This document shows, in pieces, positions 42,272-50,626 of a stretch of DNA of 64,000 nucleotides. Both the position numbers and the translations under genes were made by a program. The stretch covers positions 1-64,000 of the forward strand of contig CALZID010000009.1 in assembly GCA_945787805.1 (NCBI GenBank), written 5' to 3'. Below the pieces are notes generated by a model, which saw only the letters and a program-made list of their open reading frames with translations, had not been told where the DNA came from and did no database searches. The DNA is from an uncultured Clostridia bacterium (lineage in GTDB: Bacteria; Bacillota; Clostridia; Oscillospirales; Acutalibacteraceae). How positions within the stretch are numbered: the stretch's first letter is position 1; every line of letters starts with the position of its first letter.

Positions 42272-43426
42272 ATGTTTATAATTGAATTTATCAGGTGGCT
42301 TTTCGGCTATATAAATTTTAGTGCATCGGGCGGTTTCCCCGACAGATTTATAAATCTTTGCACGAAAGACGGTATTCTCCTGTGGAATATTAAAAATGTC
42401 GGCGGAAATCTAACCGCAAGCACAACCGTCAGCGGCTATTTGAATATTCGCAATTGTGCAAAAAAATCGGGAATGAAAGTCCGTGCTATTCAAAAAAAGG
42501 GTTTAATATTTTTTTTGAAAGCCCATAAAAAAAGAATAGGAATACTTATCGGATTGTCTGTTTGCGTGTTGATTTTTATATTTCTCTCGCAATTTGTATG
42601 GAGCGTTTCGGTTGTAGGAAATGATGTTTTAGAAACCGACTTTATTTTGAGCACTTTTGAAGATTACGGAATAAAAGTAGGCTCAAGAGTTACAAAAGAG
42701 CAACTGCGTGATGCGGCAGAAAAAGCGGTTGTTGAAATTCCAAAGCTTTCTTGGGCAACAGTCAACCAAAAAGGTACGGTTTTAGTTATTGAAGTCCGTG
42801 AAAAGGTGGAAGCCCCGCAAATGTACGATAACTCAAAGCCCACTAATGTGGTGGCAAAAGAAGACGGACTCATTTTAAGTGTTGATATTCTTTACGGAAA
42901 TTCCGAAACCAAAGTGGGCTCGGCAGTTACAAAAGGGGATTTGCTAATAAGCGGAGTAGCCAATCACCCTGACGGCAGTCAGTCGCTTATTCACGCCGAC
43001 GGTCATGTCAGAGCGCTTGTCAAAAAGAAAAAAGCGTCAAACAGTAACAGCTTTTCTTTTTATAATCCCGAAAACGAAAGCGTAAGAAAGTCCCTGTTTT
43101 TCTTCGGCATTAAAATACCTTTCGGCAAAAATGTACCGCAAAGCTTTTATACAGAACATAAATCTTTTATCGAAAGTGATAAATCACTATTGCCGTTGGG
43201 AATAATAACAGAATACGGTGCAAGTTTTTCCGATGGCAAAAGTGAAATTTCGGAACAAATGCAAAATAAAATATCCCTTTACACTAATGCATTGTATATC
43301 CGTGAGCTTTTAGATTATTGCGAGATTAAATCGTCGCAAACAGAAAAAAACGGTCAGGAATATGATTTTTGTGCAGAATGCGAACAAGAAATCGGTATTT
43401 TACAAGAAATTTATGTAGAAAACTGA
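42272..43426 (+). CDS. yqfD: Sporulation protein YqfD
   Basis: A 384-residue bitopic protein whose N-terminal domain (1-80) carries GGFPDRFINLC and AIQKKGLIFFLK. One membrane segment (about 90-112) is followed by a large extracytoplasmic part with a POTRA-like region starting VWSVSVVGNDVLETDFIL and then SWATVNQKGTVLVIEVREK. YqfD is a sigma-E-controlled protein in B. subtilis and is conserved in endospore formers, often next to yqfC and phoH as here. The ATG follows TAGGTGA. Presence of the gene does not prove that the strain still sporulates. Confidence 0.9.
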   Translation: MFIIEFIRWLFGYINFSASGGFPDRFINLCTKDGILLWNIKNVGGNLTASTTVSGYLNIRNCAKKSGMKVRAIQKKGLIFFLKAHKKRIGILIGLSVCVLIFIFLSQFVWSVSVVGNDVLETDFILSTFEDYGIKVGSRVTKEQLRDAAEKAVVEIPKLSWATVNQKGTVLVIEVREKVEAPQMYDNSKPTNVVAKEDGLILSVDILYGNSETKVGSAVTKGDLLISGVANHPDGSQSLIHADGHVRALVKKKKASNSNSFSFYNPENESVRKSLFFFGIKIPFGKNVPQSFYTEHKSFIESDKSLLPLGIITEYGASFSDGKSEISEQMQNKISLYTNALYIRELLDYCEIKSSQTEKNGQEYDFCAECEQEIGILQEIYVEN

Positions 43427-43454
43427 TGACATTGCATAAAAATCGTGCTATAAT
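43426..43454 (+). promoter_or_regulatory. Promoter before the PhoH-like gene
   Basis: ATGACA (43426-43431) and TATAAT (43449-43454) are spaced by 17 bp. The -35 overlaps the yqfD stop. Confidence 0.65.
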
Positions 43455-43509
43455 ATGTTAAATATAGCTAAAAAATATTAGTATTGTGAAAAAAATAGGT
43501 GATTAGAAA

Positions 43510-44472
43510 TTGTTTGAACAAATCATAAATGTTGACAGAATGGAACAAGCGGTGAGCCTTTTCGGCAGCTTTGACGAAAATGTGAAGCTGATTGAAAGTC
43601 AATATAATGTGAGAATCATCAGCCGTGGCTCCGAGCTTAAAGTCAGCGGTGAAGCAGAAAGTGTTTCAAAAGCGGTCAGGGCAATTAACGGGCTTTTAAT
43701 GCTTATTAACCGTGGCGAAGCACTGTCAGAGCAAAATGTGCGTTATGTGCTGTCACTGGTCAACGACGGCAATGACGACAGGCTCTCCGAAATGACGGGC
43801 GACTGTGTTTGTATCACCGCAAAGGGAAAACCTATAAAGCCAAAAACCTTAGGTCAAAAGAAATATTTAGACTCTATTAAGAATAATACAATTACTTTGG
43901 GTGCGGGCCCTGCCGGTACCGGTAAAACCTATCTTGCAGTTGCTATGGCGGTCAATGCGTTCAGAGCAAAAGAAGTCAACAGAATAATTCTTACCCGTCC
44001 CGCAGTTGAAGCGGGTGAAAAGTTAGGCTTCTTGCCCGGTGACCTGCAGCAAAAGGTCGACCCGTATCTGAGGCCACTCTATGACGCTTTGTTCGATATG
44101 CTGGGAGCAGAAAGCTTTCAGCGTTATCAAGAGCGCGGCAGTATTGAAGTAGCGCCCCTTGCATATATGCGCGGCAGAACCCTTGACGACAGCTTCATAA
44201 TTCTTGACGAAGCGCAGAATACAACCCGTGAACAAATGAAAATGTTCTTAACCCGATTGGGCTTTAATTCAAAAATCGTTGTAACGGGTGATATAACTCA
44301 AATCGACTTACCCGACGGTAAAAAATCAGGACTTGTTGAAGCTATGAAAATACTGAAAGGTATTGACGATATTGCAATAAATCAGTTTACGGAAAAAGAT
44401 GTGGTCAGACACCGTCTTGTACAGGATATTATAAAGGCTTATGAAAGACAGGAAATGAGGCAAAAGAAATGA
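43510..44472 (+). CDS. ybeZ: PhoH-like ATPase (YbeZ)
   Basis: This 320-residue P-loop protein has an N-terminal KH-like segment (about 1-75) and then an ATPase core. Walker A is GPAGTGKTYLA near residue 137, then RPAVEAGEKLGFLPGD, LAYMRGRTLDDSFIILDEAQN (Walker B DEAQN, quoted as SFIILDEAQN) and TGDITQIDLP. It is thought to help RNA metabolism with the endoribonuclease YbeY, encoded next with an ATGA overlap. The start is TTG at 43510 after AGGTGA. It opens the housekeeping block that runs to mutS2. Confidence 0.93.
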   Translation: MFEQIINVDRMEQAVSLFGSFDENVKLIESQYNVRIISRGSELKVSGEAESVSKAVRAINGLLMLINRGEALSEQNVRYVLSLVNDGNDDRLSEMTGDCVCITAKGKPIKPKTLGQKKYLDSIKNNTITLGAGPAGTGKTYLAVAMAVNAFRAKEVNRIILTRPAVEAGEKLGFLPGDLQQKVDPYLRPLYDALFDMLGAESFQRYQERGSIEVAPLAYMRGRTLDDSFIILDEAQNTTREQMKMFLTRLGFNSKIVVTGDITQIDLPDGKKSGLVEAMKILKGIDDIAINQFTEKDVVRHRLVQDIIKAYERQEMRQKK

Positions 44473-44975
44473 ACGAAAAATTAAAGGTAATAATTGATAA
44501 TCAACAGAATGTAATGAAAATACCGACAGGTGTGAGAATGCTTGTTCGCCGTTGCTGTAAAGCGGTGCTTGTAAATGAAGGCTTTACCGATTCGGCAGAA
44601 ATCAGTGTAACCTTTGTTGATGATGAAACAATTCGTGCTCTTAATAAAAAACACAGAAATATAGATAAAAGTACTGATGTACTGTCATTCCCCATGGGAG
44701 AAAACGGAGAATTTGACACAAATCTTGACACCGGCGCAAAGGTGCTGGGTGATATTATTATTTCAATCGAACACGCCTATGAACAAGCGGAAAAATACGG
44801 TCATACTCTTCAAAGAGAAATCGGATTTTTAACGGTACATTCTCTTCTTCATCTCTTGGGCTATGACCACGAAAGCGGCGGCCTCGAAGCAGTAAAAATG
44901 AGAGAAAAGGAAGAAACGGTTTTAACCCGTGTAGGGTTAAAAAGAAACGGAAGCTATTACTTTGACGGAGAGTAA
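44469..44975 (+). CDS. ybeY: Endoribonuclease YbeY (16S rRNA maturation)
   Basis: A 168-residue zinc endoribonuclease for 16S rRNA 3'-end maturation and ribosome quality control. The three-His zinc motif is in HSLLHLLGYDHES, preceded by the FVDDETIRALNKKHRNIDKSTDVLSFP region typical of the family (quoted in parts: IRALNKKHRNIDKSTDVLSF). It overlaps the PhoH-like gene by 4 nt and precedes dgkA by 2 nt, the conserved order in Firmicutes. Confidence 0.95.
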   Translation: MNEKLKVIIDNQQNVMKIPTGVRMLVRRCCKAVLVNEGFTDSAEISVTFVDDETIRALNKKHRNIDKSTDVLSFPMGENGEFDTNLDTGAKVLGDIIISIEHAYEQAEKYGHTLQREIGFLTVHSLLHLLGYDHESGGLEAVKMREKEETVLTRVGLKRNGSYYFDGE

Positions 44976-44977
44976 TT

Positions 44978-45457
44978 ATGAAAAATCTTATAAAAGGCTT
45001 CGGTTATGCCTTTAACGGTATTTTCACAGCGCTGAAAAAAGAGCGCAATTTCAGAATACATACGGTGTGTATGATTTATATGTATTTCTTTTTGTTCTTT
45101 TTTGATTTTTTTGAAATCACAAGAACGGAGCTTGCAATAATTTTTTTGGCAAACGGACTCGTTATCGGCGGCGAACTTATAAATACAGGCATAGAAAAAG
45201 CAGTTGATTTATATGGCAGCGAGCATACCGAACTCGGCAAAATCTCAAAGGATTGTGCAGCAGGTGCGGTGCTTGTGTTTGCAATATTTTCGGTACTTTG
45301 CGGAATTGCAATTATGTATCAGCCCCAAGCATTTCAACAACTGTTTGCATACTTTTGGGACAACCCCATAAGCATTTTGCTTTTCATAGTGTCAGTAGTA
45401 ATTTTTACAATATTTATATTTAAAGGAATCCCTTTTAAAAATAAGGAGAATAAATGA
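44978..45457 (+). CDS. dgkA: Undecaprenol/diacylglycerol kinase family protein
   Basis: This 159-residue membrane kinase has an N-terminal amphipathic segment GFGYAFNGIFTALKKERNFRIH and three to four membrane helices. The catalytic and metal motif reads ELINTGIEKAVDL, matching the E-x-N-T-A-I-E-x-x-x-D signature of the family. In Gram-positive bacteria this enzyme phosphorylates undecaprenol, which would feed the lipid carrier used by MraY and MurG. A fourth C-terminal helix (about 130-150) is longer than in the E. coli protein. It lies between ybeY and era. Confidence 0.92.
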   Translation: MKNLIKGFGYAFNGIFTALKKERNFRIHTVCMIYMYFFLFFFDFFEITRTELAIIFLANGLVIGGELINTGIEKAVDLYGSEHTELGKISKDCAAGAVLVFAIFSVLCGIAIMYQPQAFQQLFAYFWDNPISILLFIVSVVIFTIFIFKGIPFKNKENK

Positions 45458-46347
45458 ATACACCGAAAACAGCATTTATAGCAATCGTTGGCAAAGCCAA
45501 TGTTGGCAAATCTTCAATTCTAAATAAACTTTTAGGAACAAAAATCGCAATTGTTTCGTCAAAGCCCCAAACAACAAGAACAAGAATAATGGGTGTGCTC
45601 ACAACTGACGACAATATTCAGTTGGTGTTTACCGATACACCCGGTTTTCATAAACCTAAAACAAAATTAGGCGAGAAAATGGTGAAAGCCGTCAGCGACA
45701 GCATTGACGGTGTTGACGCTTGCCTTTTGGTTGTTGAACCCGACGGCGAATTGAATCCCGCAGAGCTTGAACTCATTGAAAAAATCAAAAAAGGCAAAAA
45801 TCCCGCAATTCTTGCAATCAATAAAATTGATACGGTTAAAGAAAAAGAAAGTCTGATTTCAAGAATAGCGGAAATGACGGAACACTATGATTTCGACGCT
45901 ATTGTACCTGTTTCTGCGCAGAACGGCAGCGGTATAAAAGAGCTTTTGGAAGAGCTTAAAAAGCTTTCGTTTGAGTCAGAGCATTTCTTCCCCGAAGATA
46001 CTCTCACAGACCAGCCCGAAAGAGTGCTGGCAGGCGAGATTATAAGAGAAAAAATGCTTAGACTTTTAGATAAAGAAATTCCCCACGGTACTGCTGTCAG
46101 CATTGAAAAGATGCGTGAGCGCAGTGACGGAATTATGGATATTGAAGCAACAATTTATTGCGAAAGAGACAGTCACAAAGGTATCATTATCGGCAAAGGC
46201 GGAAATATGCTTAAAAAAATTTCAACCTATGCGCGCCAAGATATGGAGAACTTTTTCGGCTGCAAAATCAATCTTCAATGTTGGGTAAAGGTCAAAGAAG
46301 GTTGGCGCAACCGTGAAGGACTCATCCATAATTTCGGTCTTGATTAA
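45454..46347 (+). CDS. era: GTPase Era
   Basis: This ribosome assembly GTPase binds the 3' end of 16S rRNA. G1 is GKANVGKSS (12-20), the switch region is SSKPQTTRTRIMG, G3 DTPGFHKPK, G4 NKID and G5 VSAQNGSG. The C-terminal KH domain holds the IIGKGGNMLKKI loop. At 297 residues it is full length. It overlaps dgkA by 4 nt. The chain ybeY-dgkA-era-recO is a classic Firmicutes neighbourhood. Confidence 0.97.
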   Translation: MNTPKTAFIAIVGKANVGKSSILNKLLGTKIAIVSSKPQTTRTRIMGVLTTDDNIQLVFTDTPGFHKPKTKLGEKMVKAVSDSIDGVDACLLVVEPDGELNPAELELIEKIKKGKNPAILAINKIDTVKEKESLISRIAEMTEHYDFDAIVPVSAQNGSGIKELLEELKKLSFESEHFFPEDTLTDQPERVLAGEIIREKMLRLLDKEIPHGTAVSIEKMRERSDGIMDIEATIYCERDSHKGIIIGKGGNMLKKISTYARQDMENFFGCKINLQCWVKVKEGWRNREGLIHNFGLD

Positions 46348-46412
46348 AATCAAAAATTACCAATCATATTTCATATTGCAAAAGACAAATTACTAATGGT
46401 AGGTGATTTGTA

Positions 46413-46577
46413 ATGGACAATATGGCAATATGGAGCAGATTTACAAAAAGCGGAAAAGTCGAAGATTATTTAATGTATAAAAAATCTTTAACCAATAAAA
46501 AACCGCAATATGATGAGGAAATCTACGATGAGGACGAATACGGACGGTCTGATATTAAAGGAACAGAATATTGGTGA
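46413..46577 (+). CDS. yqzL: YqzL-like small protein
   Basis: A 54-residue open frame whose translation includes MAIWSRFTKSGKVEDYLMYK near the start, the W-x2-F-x3-G-x-V-x2-YL pattern of YqzL, a small conserved protein encoded between era and recO in Bacillus and relatives. TAGGTGA lies before the ATG. Its end overlaps recO by 50 nt in another frame, which explains why automated callers may skip it. The tail is acidic (DEEIYDEDEY). Function unknown; position and motif are the evidence. Confidence 0.75.
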   Translation: MDNMAIWSRFTKSGKVEDYLMYKKSLTNKKPQYDEEIYDEDEYGRSDIKGTEYW

Positions 46578-47268
46578 AAAAGACAAGCTCGTCACGGTGT
46601 TAACACGCCATAACGGGCTTGTGCGTGCTTTTGTCCGGGGAGCTAAGTCATATAAAAACAGAAAATGCAGTTCAACGGGAATGTTCTGCTATTCAAAACT
46701 GTCTTTGTATAAAACCAAAGACAGCTACATAATCGACGAAGCCGAGCCTATTGAAACTTTTTTCGGGCTTCGAGAAGATCTTGAAAGAATATCATTGGCG
46801 CAATATTTTTCCGAACTGATAATGACTCTTGTTCAAGAAGACGAACAGGCCGAAGAATATTTAAGACTGATACTCAATTCTCTTCACTTTTTATCAAAAG
46901 GTAAAATGCCGACAGAACAAATAAAAGCAATAACAGAGCTTCGGCTTATGTGCATTGCCGGTTATATGCCCAATCTCATCGCTTGTGAGCGTTGCGGTGA
47001 ATACGAAACCGATACAATGTATTTCAATGTGCAAGACGGACTTCTGTACTGTGAAAACTGCATATCCTCCGAAGCGGTTTTCTCTCTTGATATAGGTCTT
47101 GTAAAGGCGCTTCGCCATATTGCATTTTCAGAATTTGATAAAATATACTCATTTAAAATGGAAGACCATGCACTTCCCGATTTATCATATATAACCGAAA
47201 AGTATTTATTGGCTCAAATTCAAAAAACATTTAAAACTTTAGATTTCTATAAGGATATAACAAAATGA
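46528..47268 (+). CDS. recO: DNA repair protein RecO
   Basis: A mediator that helps load RecA on gaps, together with RecF/RecR. It has an N-terminal OB fold beginning MRTNTDGLILKEQNIGEKDK, a helical middle, and a zinc module CERCGEY with YCENC about 20 residues later (four Cys ligands). At 246 residues it is full length. The ATG at 46528 is preferred over the ATG at 46510 because GAGGAA lies just before it. It overlaps the YqzL-like gene and is overlapped by mutS2 (4 nt). Confidence 0.94.
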   Translation: MRTNTDGLILKEQNIGEKDKLVTVLTRHNGLVRAFVRGAKSYKNRKCSSTGMFCYSKLSLYKTKDSYIIDEAEPIETFFGLREDLERISLAQYFSELIMTLVQEDEQAEEYLRLILNSLHFLSKGKMPTEQIKAITELRLMCIAGYMPNLIACERCGEYETDTMYFNVQDGLLYCENCISSEAVFSLDIGLVKALRHIAFSEFDKIYSFKMEDHALPDLSYITEKYLLAQIQKTFKTLDFYKDITK

Positions 47269-49643
47269 ACAAGTATTATATTTCACTTGAACTTGATAAA
47301 ATTCTTAAGATGCTCAGTGATACGGCATCTTCTGTCGACGCAAAAGAAACGGCAATGAATATCAAGCCCCTGACGGACTATTTTGAAGTGACCGAGTTGC
47401 TTGACAAAACCGAAGCGGCTTATGTTCTTATTGCCAAATTCGGCGCACCGTCATTCGGCGGATTGCAAAATGTCAACAATGCGTTAAGCAGGGCAAATGC
47501 AGGCGGCTCGTTGTCAGCGGGCGAACTTTTAAAGATAGCGACAACTCTTAAAATCATTCGCAATATTACAGTTTGGCACGAAAAATGTGCGGGAATGGAA
47601 ACTGCTCTTGACGATTTGTTTAATTCCCTTTATCCCAATAAATATCTCGAAGATAAAATTACAAACGCCATTATAAGCGAAACGGAAATCAGCGATAACG
47701 CTTCACCCGAGCTTAAAGAAATCCGCCGAAAAAAGAGACATTTTGAAAATAAAATCCGTGAGCAGTTAGACTCAATGATTCATTCAAGCCACTATTCAAA
47801 AATTCTTCGTGACGGAATAATCACTCAGCGTAACGGTCGCTTTGTCGTGCCCGTCAAAGCAGAGAACAGAAACGAAGTTGCGGGTATGGTGCACGATACT
47901 TCGGGCAGCGGCGCAACGGTATTTATAGAACCTGCCGCAGTTGTTGAAGCAAACAACGAAATAAAGGTGCTTGAAAGCCGCGAAAAAGATGAAATCGAAA
48001 GAATTTTAGCAGAGCTTTCACAAATGGCAGGGGAGTTTCAGGATACAATCAAAATCAGTTTTGACGCTGCCGTAATGTTGGATTTACATTTTGCAAAGGC
48101 ACATCTTGCATATAAGATGAAAGCCAGCCGACCGATAGTTAATAACGACGGTGAAATTCTGCTGAAAAAAGCAAGACATCCGCTCATTGATCCCAAATCA
48201 GTCGTACCCGTTGACATATCATTGGGTATTGACTTTGATTCACTTGTAATTACAGGTGCCAATACAGGGGGTAAAACAGTATCGATTAAAACTGTCGGTC
48301 TTTTAACGCTTATGGCAGAATGTGGACTTATGCTTCCCGTGAACGATAATAGCAGAATATCGGTATTTAAAAATGTATTAGCCGATATCGGCGATGAGCA
48401 GAGCATTGAGCAGTCACTTTCAACATTCTCTGCCCATATGACTACAATTGTTGACATTTTAAAAGCAGCCGATGATAACAGCTTAGTGCTCATAGACGAG
48501 TTAGGTGCGGGCACGGACCCTGTCGAAGGCGCCGCATTGGCAGTTGCAATTCTCGAAAATCTTCGCCGCCAGGGTGCAAAAATTGCATCAACAACTCATT
48601 ATTCGGAGCTCAAAGAATATGCGCTTAAAACCAACCGAGTTGAAAATGCTTGCTGCGAATTTGATGTAACAACTCTCCGCCCCACATACAGATTGCTTAT
48701 CGGTATGCCCGGCCGTTCAAATGCTCTTGCAATTGCGGGAAGATTGGGAATAAGTGAAGATATAACCGATTTTGCAAAGGCACTTATTTCGGAAGAAGAT
48801 ACACGCTTTGAAGATGCGGTTGACACTCTTGAAACCGCAAGAAAAGCATTAGAGGATGACAGAGAAAAGCTTGAAGAAGAAAAAATGTTGATTCTTCGTC
48901 AAAAAGAAAACGCAGAAAAAGCATTGGAAAAAGCAAAAGAACAAAGCGAAAAAGAAATTGAAAGAGCAAAAAAAGAAGCGGAAAGAATAGTCGAAAATGC
49001 CCGCCGTGCAGGCAATTCACTGCTTCTTGAAATCGAACAGCTCAAAAAAGAACAGGCAAAAGAAAAGAATTTGGCTGAAATTGCAAGAAAAGCCAAGCAA
49101 GCCATGGGCCGTCAGCTTGATAAAATGGATGAAATCACAAACGGATTTCAGGAGGACGATACAGATTACACTTTGCCCCGTGCTTTGAAAATCGGGGATA
49201 GAGTATTTGTCAAATCTCTTGGCGGCGAAGCAGAAATTTTGTCAATAGATGAAAAGAAGAATACTGTTCAGGTGCAGTCAGGAATGTTAAAAATGAAAGC
49301 TGACATTTCTGATTTACGCCTTATCGGAAGCAAAAAACAACCTAAAAAGCAACAATACGGAGCCCGAAAGGTCCATACGGGCGCAAATGCTGCGGTAACA
49401 TCAACCTCAAGCATTGACTTGCGTGGAACAACGGTTGAAGAAGCAATGCTTGACCTTGATAAATTCATTGACGGCGTACTTCGTACAGGTCTTAATGAAA
49501 TTACAATTATTCACGGTAAAGGTACGGGTGCTTTAAGAAAAGGAATTCATACTTATCTTCGCAAGCATCCCAATATCAGAACATTCAGAGTGGGAACATT
49601 CGGAGAAGGCGAAGAAGGCGTAACTATAGCCGAGCTTAAATAA
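47265..49643 (+). CDS. mutS2: MutS2 (Smr-domain MutS paralogue)
   Basis: A 792-residue protein: an N-terminal lever/clamp region (1-290), an ABC-type ATPase with GANTGGKTVSIKT (near 330), the signature region EQSLSTFSAHM and Walker B SLVLIDELGAGTDP. A long charged coiled coil follows (about 515-625), then a KOW-like linker and a C-terminal Smr nuclease domain starting IDLRGTTVEEAM and containing IIHGKGTGALRKGI. It lacks the mismatch-recognition domain of MutS1. In Firmicutes MutS2 is linked to suppression of recombination and to rescue of collided ribosomes. It closes this gene block. Confidence 0.95.
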   Translation: MNKYYISLELDKILKMLSDTASSVDAKETAMNIKPLTDYFEVTELLDKTEAAYVLIAKFGAPSFGGLQNVNNALSRANAGGSLSAGELLKIATTLKIIRNITVWHEKCAGMETALDDLFNSLYPNKYLEDKITNAIISETEISDNASPELKEIRRKKRHFENKIREQLDSMIHSSHYSKILRDGIITQRNGRFVVPVKAENRNEVAGMVHDTSGSGATVFIEPAAVVEANNEIKVLESREKDEIERILAELSQMAGEFQDTIKISFDAAVMLDLHFAKAHLAYKMKASRPIVNNDGEILLKKARHPLIDPKSVVPVDISLGIDFDSLVITGANTGGKTVSIKTVGLLTLMAECGLMLPVNDNSRISVFKNVLADIGDEQSIEQSLSTFSAHMTTIVDILKAADDNSLVLIDELGAGTDPVEGAALAVAILENLRRQGAKIASTTHYSELKEYALKTNRVENACCEFDVTTLRPTYRLLIGMPGRSNALAIAGRLGISEDITDFAKALISEEDTRFEDAVDTLETARKALEDDREKLEEEKMLILRQKENAEKALEKAKEQSEKEIERAKKEAERIVENARRAGNSLLLEIEQLKKEQAKEKNLAEIARKAKQAMGRQLDKMDEITNGFQEDDTDYTLPRALKIGDRVFVKSLGGEAEILSIDEKKNTVQVQSGMLKMKADISDLRLIGSKKQPKKQQYGARKVHTGANAAVTSTSSIDLRGTTVEEAMLDLDKFIDGVLRTGLNEITIIHGKGTGALRKGIHTYLRKHPNIRTFRVGTFGEGEEGVTIAELK

Positions 49644-49646
49644 GTA

Positions 49647-49675
49647 TTGCAAAAGAACAAAATATGTGATAATAT
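49647..49675 (+). promoter_or_regulatory. Promoter of the Thr-rich lipoprotein gene
   Basis: TTGCAA (49647-49652) and TAATAT (49670-49675) are spaced by 17 bp, directly after mutS2. Confidence 0.65.
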
Positions 49676-49705
49676 GTTTACAAATACCGAAAGGAGTTTT
49701 ACATA

Positions 49706-50164
49706 ATGAACAAAAAAATAATTATTGCGGCAGTTTTAATGCTTGCAGTTACAGTTTTATTTGCGGCTTGCAAAAAAGATGACGAATATCAAGTTAGCCA
49801 CACAGTTACAGTAGGCACAACCACTGTGGATATTTATGAAGACAAAGATGGCAATGAATATGTAACAAATGTTGACGGTGATATGATTCCTTATACAACA
49901 AGCTCTGAAGGCTTCTATGATAATATTGAAGACCTTTTCACAGAAACGACAACTGATAAGGACAGAAACAGCACTACTGCAACATCATCAACTAACACAG
50001 CTTCATCAACTACAACGACTACTACCACTACAACAACACAGAGCAATCCAAACAATTCTACAACTACAACAACTGAACCGCCAACAATAGATTTTGGTTC
50101 GGCTAATAAAACCCCCGATAGTGTTAGTTGGGACGATATTGTAAATGCCGGTAAAAATCAATAA
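49706..50164 (+). CDS. Threonine-rich lipoprotein of unknown function
   Basis: A 152-residue secreted lipoprotein. It has a signal peptide (1-21) and a lipobox LFAAC with the lipidated Cys22, a short folded-looking part (30-75) with DIYEDKDGNEYVTN, then a low-complexity Thr/Ser tract (about 80-125) made of ACA/ACT/ACC codons, and a short conserved-looking end SVSWDDIVNAGK. The Thr tract is probably a surface linker and may be glycosylated. AAAGGAG lies 9 nt before the ATG. No homologue comes to mind. Confidence 0.85.
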   Translation: MNKKIIIAAVLMLAVTVLFAACKKDDEYQVSHTVTVGTTTVDIYEDKDGNEYVTNVDGDMIPYTTSSEGFYDNIEDLFTETTTDKDRNSTTATSSTNTASSTTTTTTTTTTQSNPNNSTTTTTEPPTIDFGSANKTPDSVSWDDIVNAGKNQ

Positions 50165-50170
50165 AACCTA

Positions 50171-50199
50171 TTGACAAATAAAATCAAATTTAGTATAAT
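50171..50199 (+). promoter_or_regulatory. Perfect consensus promoter before ylxM-ffh
   Basis: TTGACA (50171-50176) and TATAAT (50194-50199) are spaced by 17 bp. A terminator-like hairpin begins 2 bp after the -10. Confidence 0.9.
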
Positions 50200-50200
50200 G

Positions 50201-50239
50201 ACATCCTGTAAAGTGTAATTCCTTTACAGGATGTTTTTA
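50201..50239 (+). terminator. Terminator-like hairpin at the transcript start of ylxM-ffh
   Basis: A perfect 13-bp stem (ACATCCTGTAAAG / CTTTACAGGATGT) with an 8-nt loop is followed by TTTTAT. It can end transcripts from the lipoprotein gene. RNA begun at the promoter just upstream would start within its left arm. Confidence 0.85.
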
Positions 50240-50255
50240 TATTGGAGGGTTAGCT

Positions 50256-50618
50256 GTGGCAAATAATGTTGAAATTACAATGCTGTTTGACCTATATGGC
50301 GAAGCGTTAACTGAAAAACAGCGCGATTATCTCAATCATTATTATAACGACGACCTTTCACTTTCAGAAATTGCCGAAAATGAAGGGATTACAAGACAGG
50401 GTGTTCGTGATGCAATTAAAAGGGCAGAAACACTCTTGTATGATATGGAATCAAAGTTAAAGTTTTCAAAAAGACTTTCAGAAATGCAAAAAGGTCTTGA
50501 CGGCATAGTTGAATGTGCCGATGAAATCAACGAATATAACCTTTCCCACGGCCTTTCCCGTGAGATTAACGATATAACAGTTAAGATAAAGTCAATAGCA
50601 CTTTCCTTGACAGAATAG
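50256..50618 (+). CDS. ylxM: YlxM-family helix-turn-helix protein (UPF0122)
   Basis: A 120-residue protein with a sigma-70 region 4-like helix-turn-helix: LTEKQRDYLNHYYNDDLSLSEIAE followed by EGITRQGVRDAIKRAE (residues about 15-55). It is almost always encoded directly before ffh and stimulates or belongs to the signal recognition particle in some Gram-positive bacteria. The start is GTG at 50256 with GGAGGG 6 nt before it. It lies 8 nt before ffh. Confidence 0.93.
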   Translation: MANNVEITMLFDLYGEALTEKQRDYLNHYYNDDLSLSEIAENEGITRQGVRDAIKRAETLLYDMESKLKFSKRLSEMQKGLDGIVECADEINEYNLSHGLSREINDITVKIKSIALSLTE

Positions 50619-50626
50619 GAGAAATT

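Noticed and set aside
48038..48514. 158-codon minus-strand frame inside mutS2
   Set aside because: It is antisense to the conserved ATPase core of mutS2 and has no start signals.
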